Below are positions 40,348 through 48,980 of a stretch of 64,000 bases of DNA, piece after piece. Under the pieces are notes generated by a model that was not told the origin of the DNA, made no database searches, and saw nothing but the letters and a program-made list of their open reading frames with translations. The DNA is from CF-46 sp963760735. Lineage in GTDB: Bacteria > Chloroflexota > Limnocylindria > Limnocylindrales > CSP1-4. The stretch spans positions 248,001 through 312,000 of the forward strand of contig CAVXEB010000004.1 in assembly GCA_963760735.1 (NCBI GenBank). The letters are read 5' to 3'. A program made the position numbers and the translations under genes. Position 1 is the first letter of the stretch. Every line of letters begins with the position of its first letter.

Positions 40348-41340
40348 TCAGTGCTCGACGACGGACTCGAACGTGCGCGCCTCCGCGATCCAGGCCGCGA
40401 TCTCGGCCTCGCTCGGCGTCCGCCGGACGATGCCGGGTCGCGCGGCGATGACCTCCTGGACCGTGATCGCGAGATTGGCCGGGTTCCGCTGCGCGAGCTC
40501 GGCCGGTGAGTCGACGCCCGCGGCCTCGAGCAGGTCGCTGTACTGCGGCCCGACGCCCGGGACCCGCATGAGGTCGACGATGTTGACCCAGTCGCGGATC
40601 AGCTCGTTGCTGATCCCGGTGGCCGCGGCGATCCGCTCGCGATCGTGCCGCTTCGCACCGGCCGCCAGCAGCTCGTCGGTCGTCGTGATGCCGGCAGCGG
40701 CGAGCTTCTCGGCATTCGCAGCACCGATCCCCTCGACGTCGGCGATCCGCATCTGGTGTGGAGCGACCGGTGCCGCGGCCGCCTCCGGAGCTGCTGCCGC
40801 CGCGACGGGCGCTGCCGCCGCCACGGGTGCCGCGGGCGGCGGGGCCGCCGGCTGCGGGGCCACAGCCGCGGCGGTGGCCGCGAAGGCCACCGGGGCTGCC
40901 GGAGGGGCGGCCGCGGCGGCCGCCGCCGGAACGGGGGCGCCGCTCGACAGGTCGTCGAGGCCGAAAGCCACCTTGACCTCGCGGGTGTTCAGGTACCAGA
41001 GGATCACCGCCGGCATGAGCGCCATCCCGAAGGCGACACCCGTGCCCGGGAACTGGAAGAACGCCAGGATGGCCTCGAACAGCCCGAAGGCGGCCATGAT
41101 CAGCGCGAACAGGCGGGCCCACGGCTGGAGCGCCCAGAGGCCGAGCGCCGCGAGGATCCAGACGATCCCGGTGCCGACGGCCAGCCAGCCCCAGAGTCCG
41201 ACGTGCTCGAACCTCGGGAGGTCACCGAAGGCCCCGAACCAGTCGAACCCGAGGACGCGGAGCCCGAAGAACAGGTATCCGAAGCCCGCGAGGGCGGCAA
41301 AGAAGCCGATGATCGCGATGAGGATGGGCGGGTTCTTCAC
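40348..41340 (-). CDS. Membrane protein with C-terminal DUF4332 helix-hairpin-helix domain
   Basis: 330 residues, GTG start preceded by GGAGGG. Residues 1-105 have four membrane spans (LIAIIGFFAALAGFGYLFFG, GLWGWLAVGTGIVWILAALGL, ALIMAAFGLFEAILAFF, ALMPAVILWYLN). Residues 120-195 form an Ala/Pro linker. Residues 200-330 hold two helix-hairpin-helix stretches, IADVEGIGAANAEKLAAAGI and LMRVPGVGPQYSDLLEAAGV, matching DUF4332. Role unknown. A nucleic-acid or protein-binding domain tethered to the membrane is plausible. Confidence 0.78.
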   Translation of the reverse strand: MKNPPILIAIIGFFAALAGFGYLFFGLRVLGFDWFGAFGDLPRFEHVGLWGWLAVGTGIVWILAALGLWALQPWARLFALIMAAFGLFEAILAFFQFPGTGVAFGMALMPAVILWYLNTREVKVAFGLDDLSSGAPVPAAAAAAAPPAAPVAFAATAAAVAPQPAAPPPAAPVAAAAPVAAAAAPEAAAAPVAPHQMRIADVEGIGAANAEKLAAAGITTTDELLAAGAKRHDRERIAAATGISNELIRDWVNIVDLMRVPGVGPQYSDLLEAAGVDSPAELAQRNPANLAITVQEVIAARPGIVRRTPSEAEIAAWIAEARTFESVVEH

Positions 41341-41524
41341 TGGGGTCCCTCCACGCGCGACGATGTGTCTCGCCGAACCATCCGCACTCGCGGTGGCCGC
41401 CGGGCAGACGCGATTGGGCAACTCTACAACCCGCGCGGGAGCCGATTGGCGCGTTCGCTGCGCGACGCTCGACCAGGGAGGGGCCGCGAACTGTCCCAGC
41501 CGATGGCCCGATGGTGTCGGGGAG

Positions 41525-41601
41525 TGGAGGCGACGACCGGATTCGAACCGGTGAGTAGGGGTTTTGCAGACCCCCGTGTTGAACCACTTCACCACGTCGC
41601 C
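41525..41601 (-). tRNA. tRNA-Cys(GCA)
   Basis: Acceptor GGCGACG/CGTCGCC, discriminator T, CCA encoded (41525-41527). Anticodon GCA within CTGCAAA. T arm CCGGTTCGAATCCGG. The long GGGG/CCCC anticodon stem is GC-rich. Confidence 0.95.
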
Positions 41602-41639
41602 CCGGGGCGGGCCGGCGACCGGCCGCGGGCTGTTCGTTC

Positions 41640-41713
41640 TGGCTGCCCCTCGAGGATTCGAACCTCGGTTCACGGATCCAAAGTCCGCTGTCCTACCACT
41701 AGACGAAGGGGCA
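41640..41713 (-). tRNA. tRNA-Gln(TTG)
   Basis: Acceptor TGCCCCT/AGGGGCA, discriminator G, CCA encoded (41640-41642). Anticodon TTG within the ACTTTGGAT loop region. T arm GAGGTTCGAATCCTC. It follows tRNA-Cys on the same strand. Confidence 0.95.
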
Positions 41714-41760
41714 GCGGGCGGTGTCCTCGAGCGGCTCCCGGCACCTGCCGGGCAGGAAAA

Positions 41761-41836
41761 TGGAGCGGAAGACGGGACTCGAACCCGCGACCCTCACCTT
41801 GGCAAGGTGATGCTCTACCAACTGAGCCACTTCCGC
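41761..41836 (-). tRNA. tRNA-Gly(GCC)
   Basis: Acceptor GCGGAAG/CTTCCGC, discriminator T, CCA encoded (41761-41763). Anticodon GCC in CTTGCCAAG. D arm GGCTCAGTTGGTAGAGC. T arm CGGGTTCGAGTCCCG. Confidence 0.96.
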
Positions 41837-41863
41837 TCGATCACGCGACCACCGCCGAAGCGA

Positions 41864-41939
41864 TGGTGCCGAGAGCCAAATTCGAACTGGCGACACCGCG
41901 ATTTTCAGTCGCGTGCTCTACCAACTGAGCTATCTCGGC
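41864..41939 (-). tRNA. tRNA-Phe(GAA)
   Basis: Acceptor GCCGAGA/TCTCGGC, discriminator A, CCA encoded (41864-41866). Anticodon GAA in ACTGAAAAT. T arm GCCAGTTCGAATTTGGC with one G.T pair. Confidence 0.95.
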
Positions 41940-42005
41940 CCGATGGCCAACCAGGCTCGGTCGCCCGTCGGCGGGGCCGAGGATAGCACGAGGTCCGATC
42001 GGCCT

Positions 42006-42629
42006 TCAACGACCGACCGAGCCGTCCGGGTTCCGTCCGGGCGGGGTCAGCGCCTTCGGCATGCGGCCCGCGGACGACTCCTCGATCAGGCTCGCAAGCC
42101 GTCGTTCGCGGGTCTCCGGACGCTTCGCGCTGGCGATCCACCAGACGGCCGCCGTCCGGTACGACGAGGGTCGTGCCGCGAACCAGGACCACGCCGCGTC
42201 GTCGGCCCGGAAGGCTCGCTCCTCGTCCTCGCTGAGCCGTGCCTCGCGCCGCTGCTCGTACGAGTAGACGCCGGACCGGGCCTCGATTCGGCGCTCGAAC
42301 GCCGCCCGTCCGGCCGGGCGCATCCGGCCTTCCGCCTCGAGCCGGGCGACCTTCTCGATGTTGACCAGGCTCCAGTTGCTGCCCTTCCGGCGGGGCGTGA
42401 ATCGTTGCCGCGACCGTTCCTCGTCGACCGAGTACCGGACGCTGTCGATCCAGCCGACGCAGAGGGCCTCGTCCACCGCCTCCGACCAGGTCAGGCTCGG
42501 CCGACCACTCGCTTTCTTGTAGTAGCCGACCCAGAGGTCCGTGGCGGTCTCGTGATTGGCGTCGAACCAGTCGCGCAGGGCCTCGGGGCTGTCGAAATAG
42601 AGGGGCTCGGGCGGCGGCGTCTCCCCCAC
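42006..42629 (-). CDS. YdeI/OmpD-associated family protein
   Basis: 207 residues with YFDSPEALRDWFDANHETAT, LWVGYYKKASGRPSLTW, EAVDEALCVGWIDSV and FTPRRKGSNWSLVNIEKV. Together these mark the YdeI/OmpD-associated (bacteriocin-protection) family. Function in this organism is unknown. The family name derives from antimicrobial-peptide phenotypes in enterics and need not apply. It lies 5 bp downstream of the htpX gene. Confidence 0.84.
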   Translation of the reverse strand: MGETPPPEPLYFDSPEALRDWFDANHETATDLWVGYYKKASGRPSLTWSEAVDEALCVGWIDSVRYSVDEERSRQRFTPRRKGSNWSLVNIEKVARLEAEGRMRPAGRAAFERRIEARSGVYSYEQRREARLSEDEERAFRADDAAWSWFAARPSSYRTAAVWWIASAKRPETRERRLASLIEESSAGRMPKALTPPGRNPDGSVGR

Positions 42630-42634
42630 CCCGT

Positions 42635-43609
42635 TCAGTCCAGCCCGGCGAGCTGAGCCGCCTCCTCGCCGCCGAGCGGGGCGTCGCCGGTCAGCTCGCG
42701 GAGTCGGTTGATCCGGTCGAGGGTCGCCGGATGGGTCGAGAAAAGCCCGCTCGAGCGCTCCTCGAACTTCTTGATCGGGTTCGTGAAGTACATGTGCTGG
42801 GTTGCCCGGTTGGCCACCTCGAGGACCTCCTGGTCGGTCGAGATCTTTGCCAGCGCGCGCTCGATCCCGTACGGGTTCCGGGTCAGCTCGACCGATGACG
42901 CGTCGGCGAGGTACTCGCGCTGGCGGTTGACCGCGAGCTGGACGAGGCGGGCGACGAAGGGCGCGATGATCGCCAGGATGATCGCGACGACCGCGAAGAC
43001 CGCCTGGGCGCCGTTGCCGCCGCGGTCGTTCCGCCGCCCCCTGCTCGCCCCACCCCAGAACGAGAACCGCAGGAAGAAGTCCGCGAGGAGGGCGATCGAG
43101 CCGACGAGGACGCCGACGAGCAGGGCGAACCGGATGTCGAAGTTCCGGACGTGGCTCAGCTCGTGGCCCATCACGCCCTGGAGCTCCTCGCGGTCGAGCT
43201 TCTCGAGCAGCCCGGACGTGATCGCGACCGAGGCGTGCTTGGGGTCGCGCCCCGTCGCGAACGCGTTCGGCGCCGTGTCGTCGATGAGGTAGACCTTCGG
43301 CATCGGGATGTTCGCGGCGAGGGCCAGCTCCCGGACCACGTTCAGGAGCTGCGGCACCGACGTCTCGTCGGCCTCCTTGGCGCCCGACGCGGCCAGGACG
43401 AGCGAATCACCGCCGAAGTACGAGCCCGCCGAGATCAGGACGCCGAAGAAGAGGGCGAGCCCCATTGCTGCGAGACCGCCGGTCGCGTCGCCGGAGATCG
43501 CGAAGCCGATCGAGAAGCCGAGCGCGGCGAACAGCGCGAGCACGAGGAGCACCAGCAACGTCGAGTTGCGGCGGTTCGCCGCGATCTGTCCGTAGAAGGT
43601 TTCGGCCAT
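42635..43609 (-). CDS. htpX: HtpX-type membrane zinc metalloprotease (M48)
   Basis: 324 residues. Four membrane spans. VMGHELSHVRNFD supplies the HExxH zinc site. DASSVELTRNP provides the downstream region and FSTHPATLDRI the C-terminal part. Works in quality control of inner-membrane proteins. ATG 43609. Gene order lemA-htpX is a frequent pair in bacteria, here 64 bp apart. Confidence 0.94.
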   Translation of the reverse strand: MAETFYGQIAANRRNSTLLVLLVLALFAALGFSIGFAISGDATGGLAAMGLALFFGVLISAGSYFGGDSLVLAASGAKEADETSVPQLLNVVRELALAANIPMPKVYLIDDTAPNAFATGRDPKHASVAITSGLLEKLDREELQGVMGHELSHVRNFDIRFALLVGVLVGSIALLADFFLRFSFWGGASRGRRNDRGGNGAQAVFAVVAIILAIIAPFVARLVQLAVNRQREYLADASSVELTRNPYGIERALAKISTDQEVLEVANRATQHMYFTNPIKKFEERSSGLFSTHPATLDRINRLRELTGDAPLGGEEAAQLAGLD

Positions 43610-43673
43610 GTGGATCCTGCGCCTCGGTCAGGCGGGGCCGATCGCTCGCGTGGGGTCGAGCCCGGCCGGGCGC

Positions 43674-44243
43674 CTAGGAGAGGTTCAGGTCGACCGTCGG
43701 GACCGCCGCCGCCTCGGGCTCGGCGTCGAAGAACTCGCGCTTCGCGAAGCCGAACATGCCGGCGAGGAGGACGGCCGGGAATGTCTGGATCCCGGTGTTG
43801 TAGTCGAGGACGCTCGCGTTGTAGTGCTGGCGGCTGAACGCGATCTGGTTCTCGGTCGTGGTCAGCTGCTCCTGGAGGGCGAGGACGTTCTCGTTCGCCT
43901 TCAACTCCGGATAGTTCTCGACCACCGCGAACAGCGAGCGGAGGGTGCCGGTCAGCGCGTTCTCGGCCTGGGCCTGGGCCGCGGGACCCTGCGCCCCCGC
44001 CGCGACGGCCGCCGCCCTGGCGTTCGTCACGTCGGTCAGGACCTTCTGCTCGAACCCCATGTAGCCCTTGACCGCGTTCACGAGGTTCGGGATCAGGTCG
44101 TGGCGCCGCTTGAGCTGGACCTCGATCTGCGCGAATGCCTCGTCGATCCGGTTGCGACGCTGGACGAGCCCGTTGTACAGGCTGATCAGGAAGATCACCA
44201 GGATCACGACGATCGCGATCAGGATGATCACGCCCCAGTTCAT
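43674..44243 (-). CDS. lemA: LemA family membrane protein
   Basis: 189 residues: one N-terminal span (VIILIAIVVILVIFLISLYN), then helical LVQRRNRIDEAFAQIEVQLKRR, DLIPNLVNAVKGYMGFE and YPELKANENVLALQEQLTTTENQIAF, all LemA hallmarks. Function unclear. Always near htpX-like proteases in this and many genomes. Confidence 0.92.
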   Translation of the reverse strand: MNWGVIILIAIVVILVIFLISLYNGLVQRRNRIDEAFAQIEVQLKRRHDLIPNLVNAVKGYMGFEQKVLTDVTNARAAAVAAGAQGPAAQAQAENALTGTLRSLFAVVENYPELKANENVLALQEQLTTTENQIAFSRQHYNASVLDYNTGIQTFPAVLLAGMFGFAKREFFDAEPEAAAVPTVDLNLS

Positions 44244-44332
44244 GCATGCCCTCCCGGACAGGTGACGGCGATGTGGATCCCCCTCCGACGAGTCTACCAG
44301 CCGTCCCGCGTCGACCGATCACGGCGGGCCGG

Positions 44333-44409
44333 TGGTGGGCGGTACTGGGCTCGAACCAGTGACCTTCTCGGTGTAAACGAGACGCTCTGACCGACTGAGC
44401 TAACCGCCC
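44333..44409 (-). tRNA. tRNA-Val(TAC)
   Basis: Acceptor GGGCGGT/ACCGCCC, discriminator A, CCA encoded (44333-44335). Anticodon TAC in GTTTACACC. T arm CTGGTTCGAGCCCAG. It lies between lemA and the four-span protein. Confidence 0.95.
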
Positions 44410-44529
44410 GCCACAGAGCGTACGACACGCTCGACACCCGGGACCCGGGTCGATCGGCCGATGCCGATCGTACGGGTTGACCCGGGAACGGGGCGATCGG
44501 AGACTCGCCGTCCGCCACTCGAGGGACCG

Positions 44530-45054
44530 ATGCATCGAACCGCCCTGGTCAACGCGTCCCGAATCGTCCTGACGATGCTCTGCATCGCCGCCGTCGTGCT
44601 CCTCGGCCTCGCCCTCGCGATCACCGTGCTCGGCGACCCGCCGGAGGTCCAGGGCTGGCTCCGCACCGTCTTCGGCAAGGTGTTCGGCGTGGTGGCGGTG
44701 GCACTCGCCGCCGTGCTCGGCATCCCCGCGGGGGTCGGCCTCTGGGCGATGTCCGGCTCGACCGCCGAGGGCGCCACGCCGGCCTTGTCGGAACGGACGC
44801 GCCGGATCCTCGTCGGACTGGCGATCGTCACCGTCGTCGTGACGGCCGTCGTGCTGGTCGTCACCGGCAGCAGCGCCGCCGTCCTGAACGCCGGGCTGTT
44901 CGCCCTCGTCGCCCTCGCCTCACTGGGCCTCGCCGGCGCCATCGACTTCTCGCCGCACGGGGGTCGCGCCACTGCCTCGGCGGTCGCGCTCGTGCTGGTC
45001 GTGATCGGAAGCGCCTGGGTGCTCGAAGCCGCGTTCATCGGGACGCGCGGCTGA
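44530..45054 (+). CDS. Four-span membrane protein, unknown function
   Basis: 174 residues starting at ATG 44530, preceded by a GAGGGA ribosome site. An upstream in-frame start at 44461 reads through non-protein-like sequence. Spans near residues 10-35, 50-75, 95-117 and 120-145 plus a final hydrophobic end. No family recognised. The plus strand is rare in this stretch and tRNA genes flank it. Confidence 0.62.
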   Translation: MHRTALVNASRIVLTMLCIAAVVLLGLALAITVLGDPPEVQGWLRTVFGKVFGVVAVALAAVLGIPAGVGLWAMSGSTAEGATPALSERTRRILVGLAIVTVVVTAVVLVVTGSSAAVLNAGLFALVALASLGLAGAIDFSPHGGRATASAVALVLVVIGSAWVLEAAFIGTRG

Positions 45055-45076
45055 CCGAGGGCGATCAGGGGGAGAG

Positions 45077-45161
45077 TGGTGCCCAGGCCGGGACTTGAAC
45101 CCGGATGAGTTGCCTCATACGCCCCTCAAACGTACGCGTATACCAATTCCGCCACCTGGGC
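45077..45161 (-). tRNA. tRNA-Leu(GAG)
   Basis: Class II. Acceptor GCCCAGG/CCTGGGC, discriminator A, CCA encoded (45077-45079). Anticodon loop TTGAGGG with GAG. Long variable arm GAGGCAACTC region. T arm GGGTTCAAGTCCC. Confidence 0.93.
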
Positions 45162-45200
45162 AGGTGTGTCGCCGCTCGTGACAGGTCAGGAGGGTTGAGG

Positions 45201-45287
45201 TGGTACCGAGGAAGGGACTTGAACCCATACGCCCTTGCGGGCACTAGCTCCTGAAGCTAGCGCGTCTGCCAATTTCGCCACCTCGGC
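45201..45287 (-). tRNA. tRNA-Leu(CAG)
   Basis: Class II. Acceptor GCCGAGG/CCTCGGT with a G1.U72 wobble, discriminator A, CCA encoded (45201-45203). Anticodon CAG in CTTCAGGAG. Variable arm CCCGCAAGGG. T arm GGGTTCAAGTCCC. The wobble at 1-72 is unusual. Confidence 0.93.
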
Positions 45288-45317
45288 GTCGACCCGTCGA
45301 CCGGGTCGCCGAGAGGC

Positions 45318-47045
45318 TCACCGGTCGTCAGCGAGGCGCCATGTTAGCACATCCCAGAATCGCTCCGACCCGTCGGCGACGGTCCGACTCACGGGTCCCT
45401 GGACCCTCGGACCCAGCACGACGACGGTGTCCGGCCAGGCGATCGGGAGCACGAAATCGCCGGCCGAAAGACGCTTCTGGATCTCGCTGAACGCCGTCGC
45501 CCGGGTGTTCGCCGGGCCGGGCTCGCGGGCCGTCTCGAGGAGGTTGTCGAGGGACGCGTCCTGCAGACCGAAGACGTTCGCACCGCCGGTCCGCGTCTGG
45601 GTCGACGCGAGCAGCGGGTACAGGTCGGGATCATGCCCAACCGCGACCGAGACGATCGCCGTGGTGAACTCGCCCGTCCGGAGCCGGTCGGCCGCGATGA
45701 CCGCGGGGTCCATCTCGGCGACGGTGACGGTGAAGCCGAGGGCGGTCCAATCGGCCGCCACCTGCGATCCGACGGCGGCCAGCACCGGGCTCGTCGCGTG
45801 GTCGGGGATGATCAGCTCGAGGCGCTGCGGCTCGCTCGCCTTGCCCAGATGCCAGCCGTCCTTCTGCTTCGTCCAACCGGCCTCCTTGAGCGCCTTCGCG
45901 GCCGCCTTCAGGTCGTGGGCGATCGGCGGGCTTGCGGCGCCGTCGAACGCCCACGACGACGGCGGGATGAGCCCCTCGGCGCTGCTCGCGAGGCCACCGT
46001 AGGCGACCGTCAGGAGCCGCCCGCGGTCGATCGCCCCGAGGAGGGCTGCGCGGGTCCGGGCGTCACCGAGCTCGGGGTGGCTCGGCCGGAGGTTCAGCGC
46101 GACCGCGGTGAGAGTCGTCGACGGCTCGCGGAGGACCCGGCTGCCGGGTTCGTCGCCGAGGGTGGCCGCAGCGGCGGGATCGAGGCCGGAGGCCGCATCG
46201 AGCTGGCCGGAGCGGAACGCGTCCCCGAGCTCGTCCGGATCGTCGAAGAAGCGCAGATCGATCCGATCGATGGCCGGCCTGGCGGCTCCGTCGCGGATCG
46301 ACGGTCGGGTCGTGGCGAGCGGGTCGATCGAGGGACGATGCGACGCAACCGGACCGTCGGCCGGCGCGGCGACGGTGCTGGCCGGCTCGAGGACGGCGTG
46401 GTCGCGGTCGAGCTCGACCAGGGCGTACGGCCCGGAGCCGACCGGCTGCGATCCGAACGGGTCGTCGGCCATCGCTCCCGCCGACGTGTCGCCGAGGAGG
46501 TGGAACGGCGCGATCGGCTGCGTCGCGAGGGCCGCGAACCCCGCGAAGGCCGGATCGAGGTCGAACCGGACGGTGAGCGGATCGACCGGAGTGGCGGTGA
46601 CGCCGGTCCACGAGCCCGCGCCCGGGCCGCGATAGTCGGGATCCTCGAGAGTCGCTACCGTGAACACGACGTCGTTCGCCGTCACCTGCTCGCCGTCGTG
46701 CCAGTACGCATCCGGACGCAGATGGAAGGTCCATGTCGCGCCGTCGGGCGACGTCTCCCACGATCGTGCGAGGGCGGGTCGCGGCGCCCCGTCGGGATCC
46801 ATCGTCACGAGCCCTTCGAAGACGAGCGCGACGAGGTCGCGGTCCGCCTGGGTGCGGGCGGCAAGCGGGTTCACCGCCGTCGGCCGGCCGAGGATGCCCT
46901 CGCGATAGGCAGAGACCGCGGCGACCGTGGACGGCGTCGTGGTCTGGGTCGGCGTCGGGCCCAGCGCGGGGCCGCCGATGGCGATCGCGGCGATGGCGAC
47001 CACCACGACGAGGCCGGCGATGATGGCGCGGTCGAGACGGTTCAT
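45318..47045 (-). CDS. Peptide/nickel-type ABC transporter substrate-binding protein (SBP family 5)
   Basis: 575 residues. N-terminal membrane anchor (AIIAGLVVVVAIAAIAIGG, about 7-25, with no lipobox Cys), then SBP_bac_5 with ARSWETSPDGATWTFHLRPD, VTANDVVFT, QPVGSGPYALVEL and ALLGAIDRGRLLTVAYGG. Captures peptides or similar for import. No permease or ATPase genes adjoin, so it is an orphan. Its binding-domain type matches the tail of the SARP fusion at 11122-14577. secG lies 52 bp upstream. Confidence 0.9.
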   Translation of the reverse strand: MNRLDRAIIAGLVVVVAIAAIAIGGPALGPTPTQTTTPSTVAAVSAYREGILGRPTAVNPLAARTQADRDLVALVFEGLVTMDPDGAPRPALARSWETSPDGATWTFHLRPDAYWHDGEQVTANDVVFTVATLEDPDYRGPGAGSWTGVTATPVDPLTVRFDLDPAFAGFAALATQPIAPFHLLGDTSAGAMADDPFGSQPVGSGPYALVELDRDHAVLEPASTVAAPADGPVASHRPSIDPLATTRPSIRDGAARPAIDRIDLRFFDDPDELGDAFRSGQLDAASGLDPAAAATLGDEPGSRVLREPSTTLTAVALNLRPSHPELGDARTRAALLGAIDRGRLLTVAYGGLASSAEGLIPPSSWAFDGAASPPIAHDLKAAAKALKEAGWTKQKDGWHLGKASEPQRLELIIPDHATSPVLAAVGSQVAADWTALGFTVTVAEMDPAVIAADRLRTGEFTTAIVSVAVGHDPDLYPLLASTQTRTGGANVFGLQDASLDNLLETAREPGPANTRATAFSEIQKRLSAGDFVLPIAWPDTVVVLGPRVQGPVSRTVADGSERFWDVLTWRLADDR

Positions 47046-47097
47046 GTCGGAAGAAGCGCTCGCGGCGGTCGGACGGCCGCGGGGTGCGACCGGCGGA

Positions 47098-47328
47098 TCA
47101 GGCCGTCGTCGGCGCGAAGATGAACGACGCGAGCGAGAAGCAGACGAACAGGACGAGGAGGACGATCGTGAACTGCCACAGCCGTCGCTCGATGCCGCGC
47201 CGGCTGCGATAGACCGCCGAGTCGCCGCCGAACGTCCCGGACAGCCCCGTGCCCCGGGCCTGGAGCAGGATCGCGACGACGAGCGCGATACTGACGATGA
47301 TCTGGCCCACGGCCAGGAACGGGTTCAC
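47098..47328 (-). CDS. secG: Protein translocase subunit SecG
   Basis: 76 residues, GTG start with GGAGG 9 bases before. Two membrane spans (GQIIVSIALVVAILLQARG and FTIVLLVLFVCFSLASFIF) with the conserved ARGTGLSGTFGG between. Part of the SecYEG channel. Its own candidate promoter lies 32-59 bases upstream. In many bacteria it follows tpiA or pgk genes, as here after gpmI. Confidence 0.93.
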   Translation of the reverse strand: MNPFLAVGQIIVSIALVVAILLQARGTGLSGTFGGDSAVYRSRRGIERRLWQFTIVLLVLFVCFSLASFIFAPTTA

Positions 47329-47359
47329 GCGGAACGACCTCCGTCTGGAAACGGCGCGG

Positions 47360-47387
47360 ATGATAGCACGACCGACCCTTCGAGCCC
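47360..47387 (-). promoter_or_regulatory. Candidate promoter of secG
   Basis: Minus strand: GGGCTCGA, 11 bases, TGC, TATCAT (complement 47360-47365). CTCGA to TGCTA spacing equals the rpsF element exactly. Lies in the gap between gpmI and secG. Confidence 0.5.
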
Positions 47388-47402
47388 GTCCGCGGGACTG
47401 CC

Positions 47403-48980
47403 TCAGGAGCGGCCGGCGGGCTCCAGCAGCGATGTCCCCGTCATCCCGTCCCAGCGAGGCAGGCCGGCCAGCTCGCACAGCGTCGGGGCGACGTCGGCGA
47501 GGACTCCGTCGCGCAGCGTCCGGCCTTCGACCGCTCGTCCGGCGAGGAGGAACGGCACCGGGTTGAGCGAGTGGGCGGTGACGGGATCGCCGTTGGCGTC
47601 GCGCATCTGGTCGGCGTTGCCGTGGTCGGCGGTGACGGCGAGCAGCGATCCGGGACCCGTCGGATCGGTCGCGTCGAGGGCGTCGAGGGCGGCCACGATG
47701 CGGCCGAGGCAGGCATCGACGGTCTCGGCCGCGGCGACGGCCGCCGTCCAGACTCCCGTGTGGCCGACCATGTCGGGGTTCGCGAGGTTCGTGACGACGA
47801 GGTCGTACGCGTCCGAGGCGAGCGCCCCGATGAGGGCGTCGGTGACACCGCTCGCACTCATCTCCGGCTGGAGGTCGTACGTCGCGACCTTCGAGCTCGG
47901 GACGAGCATCCGGTCCTCACCGGGAAGCGGGGCCTCCCGCCCGCCGTTGAAGAAGTACGTGACGTGGGCGTACTTTTCCGTCTCGGCCACGTGGAGCTGC
48001 CGCCAGCCCGCGCTCGAGGCGGCGTGGGCGAGCGAATACGCCTCCTCCGGCGGGAAGGCGACCTCGACCGGCAGCGCGGACTCGTACTCCGTCATCGTCA
48101 CCACGAGAAGATCGCGTGGTCGTGCACCGGCGGCCGAGCGGTCGAACGCGGTGAACCCGTCGCCGTCGGCGAGCGCATGGGTCAGCTGCCGCGCCCGGTC
48201 GGCGCGGAAGTTCGCGTGGACGATCGGATCGCCGTCGCGAACCCTGCCGTCGACCCCGTCGATCACGGTCGGGGCCACGAACTCGTCGTTCTCACCCCGA
48301 ACGTATGCCCGTTCGATTGCGGCGATCGCGGACGGGGCACGCTCCCCCACCCCGTGGACGATCGCGTCGTAGCCGCGAGCGATCCGGTCCCAGCGCTGGT
48401 CGCGGTCCATCGCGAAGTAGCGGCCGCCGACGGTCGCGATCCTCGCATCCGGATGCGCGCCGGCGAGACGGGCCTCGAGATCCCGCACGAACTCGAGGGC
48501 CGACCGCGGTGGCGTGTCCCGCCCGTCCAGCAGGGCGTGGACCCGGACCGCCGGAACGGATCGGCGAGCGGCAAGCTCGACGAGGGCGACGAGGTGCCGG
48601 TCATTGGCGTGGACGCCGCCGGGCCCGACGAGGCTTACGAGGTGGAGCCGGCCGCCCTCACGGGCCGCCCGATCGCAGGCGTCGAGCAGCGCCGGGCGCG
48701 TGAAGAACGATCCATCGGCGATCGCGGCGTCGATCCGCGGCAGGTCCTGGAGCACCGGCCGGCCGGCGCCGAGGTTGAGGTGACCGACCTCCGAGTTGCC
48801 CATCTGTCCCGGTGGCAGCCCGACGGCGTCCTCTGACGCGCGGAGTCGAGCGTGCGGCCAGCGGGCGAGAAGCCCGCGCCAGACGGGCATCCGGGCGGAG
48901 GCGATCGCGTCGTCGGCCGGAACAGGTCCGATCCCGAACCCATCGATGACGAGGAGGACGATCGGTCGCGGGCGACTCAC
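47403..48980 (-). CDS. gpmI: 2,3-bisphosphoglycerate-independent phosphoglycerate mutase
   Basis: Interconverts 3- and 2-phosphoglycerate, Mn-dependent. 525 residues with VLLVIDGFG (metal Asp), GNSEVGHLNLGAG (phosphorylated Ser), GVHANDRHL, HALLDGRDTPPRSA, RADRARQL, KYAHVTYFFNGG, NPDMVGHTG and ADHGNAD. GTG 48980 overlaps the tpiA stop (GTGA). Family length is about 510. Forms a glycolytic pair with tpiA. Confidence 0.95.
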   Translation of the reverse strand: MSRPRPIVLLVIDGFGIGPVPADDAIASARMPVWRGLLARWPHARLRASEDAVGLPPGQMGNSEVGHLNLGAGRPVLQDLPRIDAAIADGSFFTRPALLDACDRAAREGGRLHLVSLVGPGGVHANDRHLVALVELAARRSVPAVRVHALLDGRDTPPRSALEFVRDLEARLAGAHPDARIATVGGRYFAMDRDQRWDRIARGYDAIVHGVGERAPSAIAAIERAYVRGENDEFVAPTVIDGVDGRVRDGDPIVHANFRADRARQLTHALADGDGFTAFDRSAAGARPRDLLVVTMTEYESALPVEVAFPPEEAYSLAHAASSAGWRQLHVAETEKYAHVTYFFNGGREAPLPGEDRMLVPSSKVATYDLQPEMSASGVTDALIGALASDAYDLVVTNLANPDMVGHTGVWTAAVAAAETVDACLGRIVAALDALDATDPTGPGSLLAVTADHGNADQMRDANGDPVTAHSLNPVPFLLAGRAVEGRTLRDGVLADVAPTLCELAGLPRWDGMTGTSLLEPAGRS

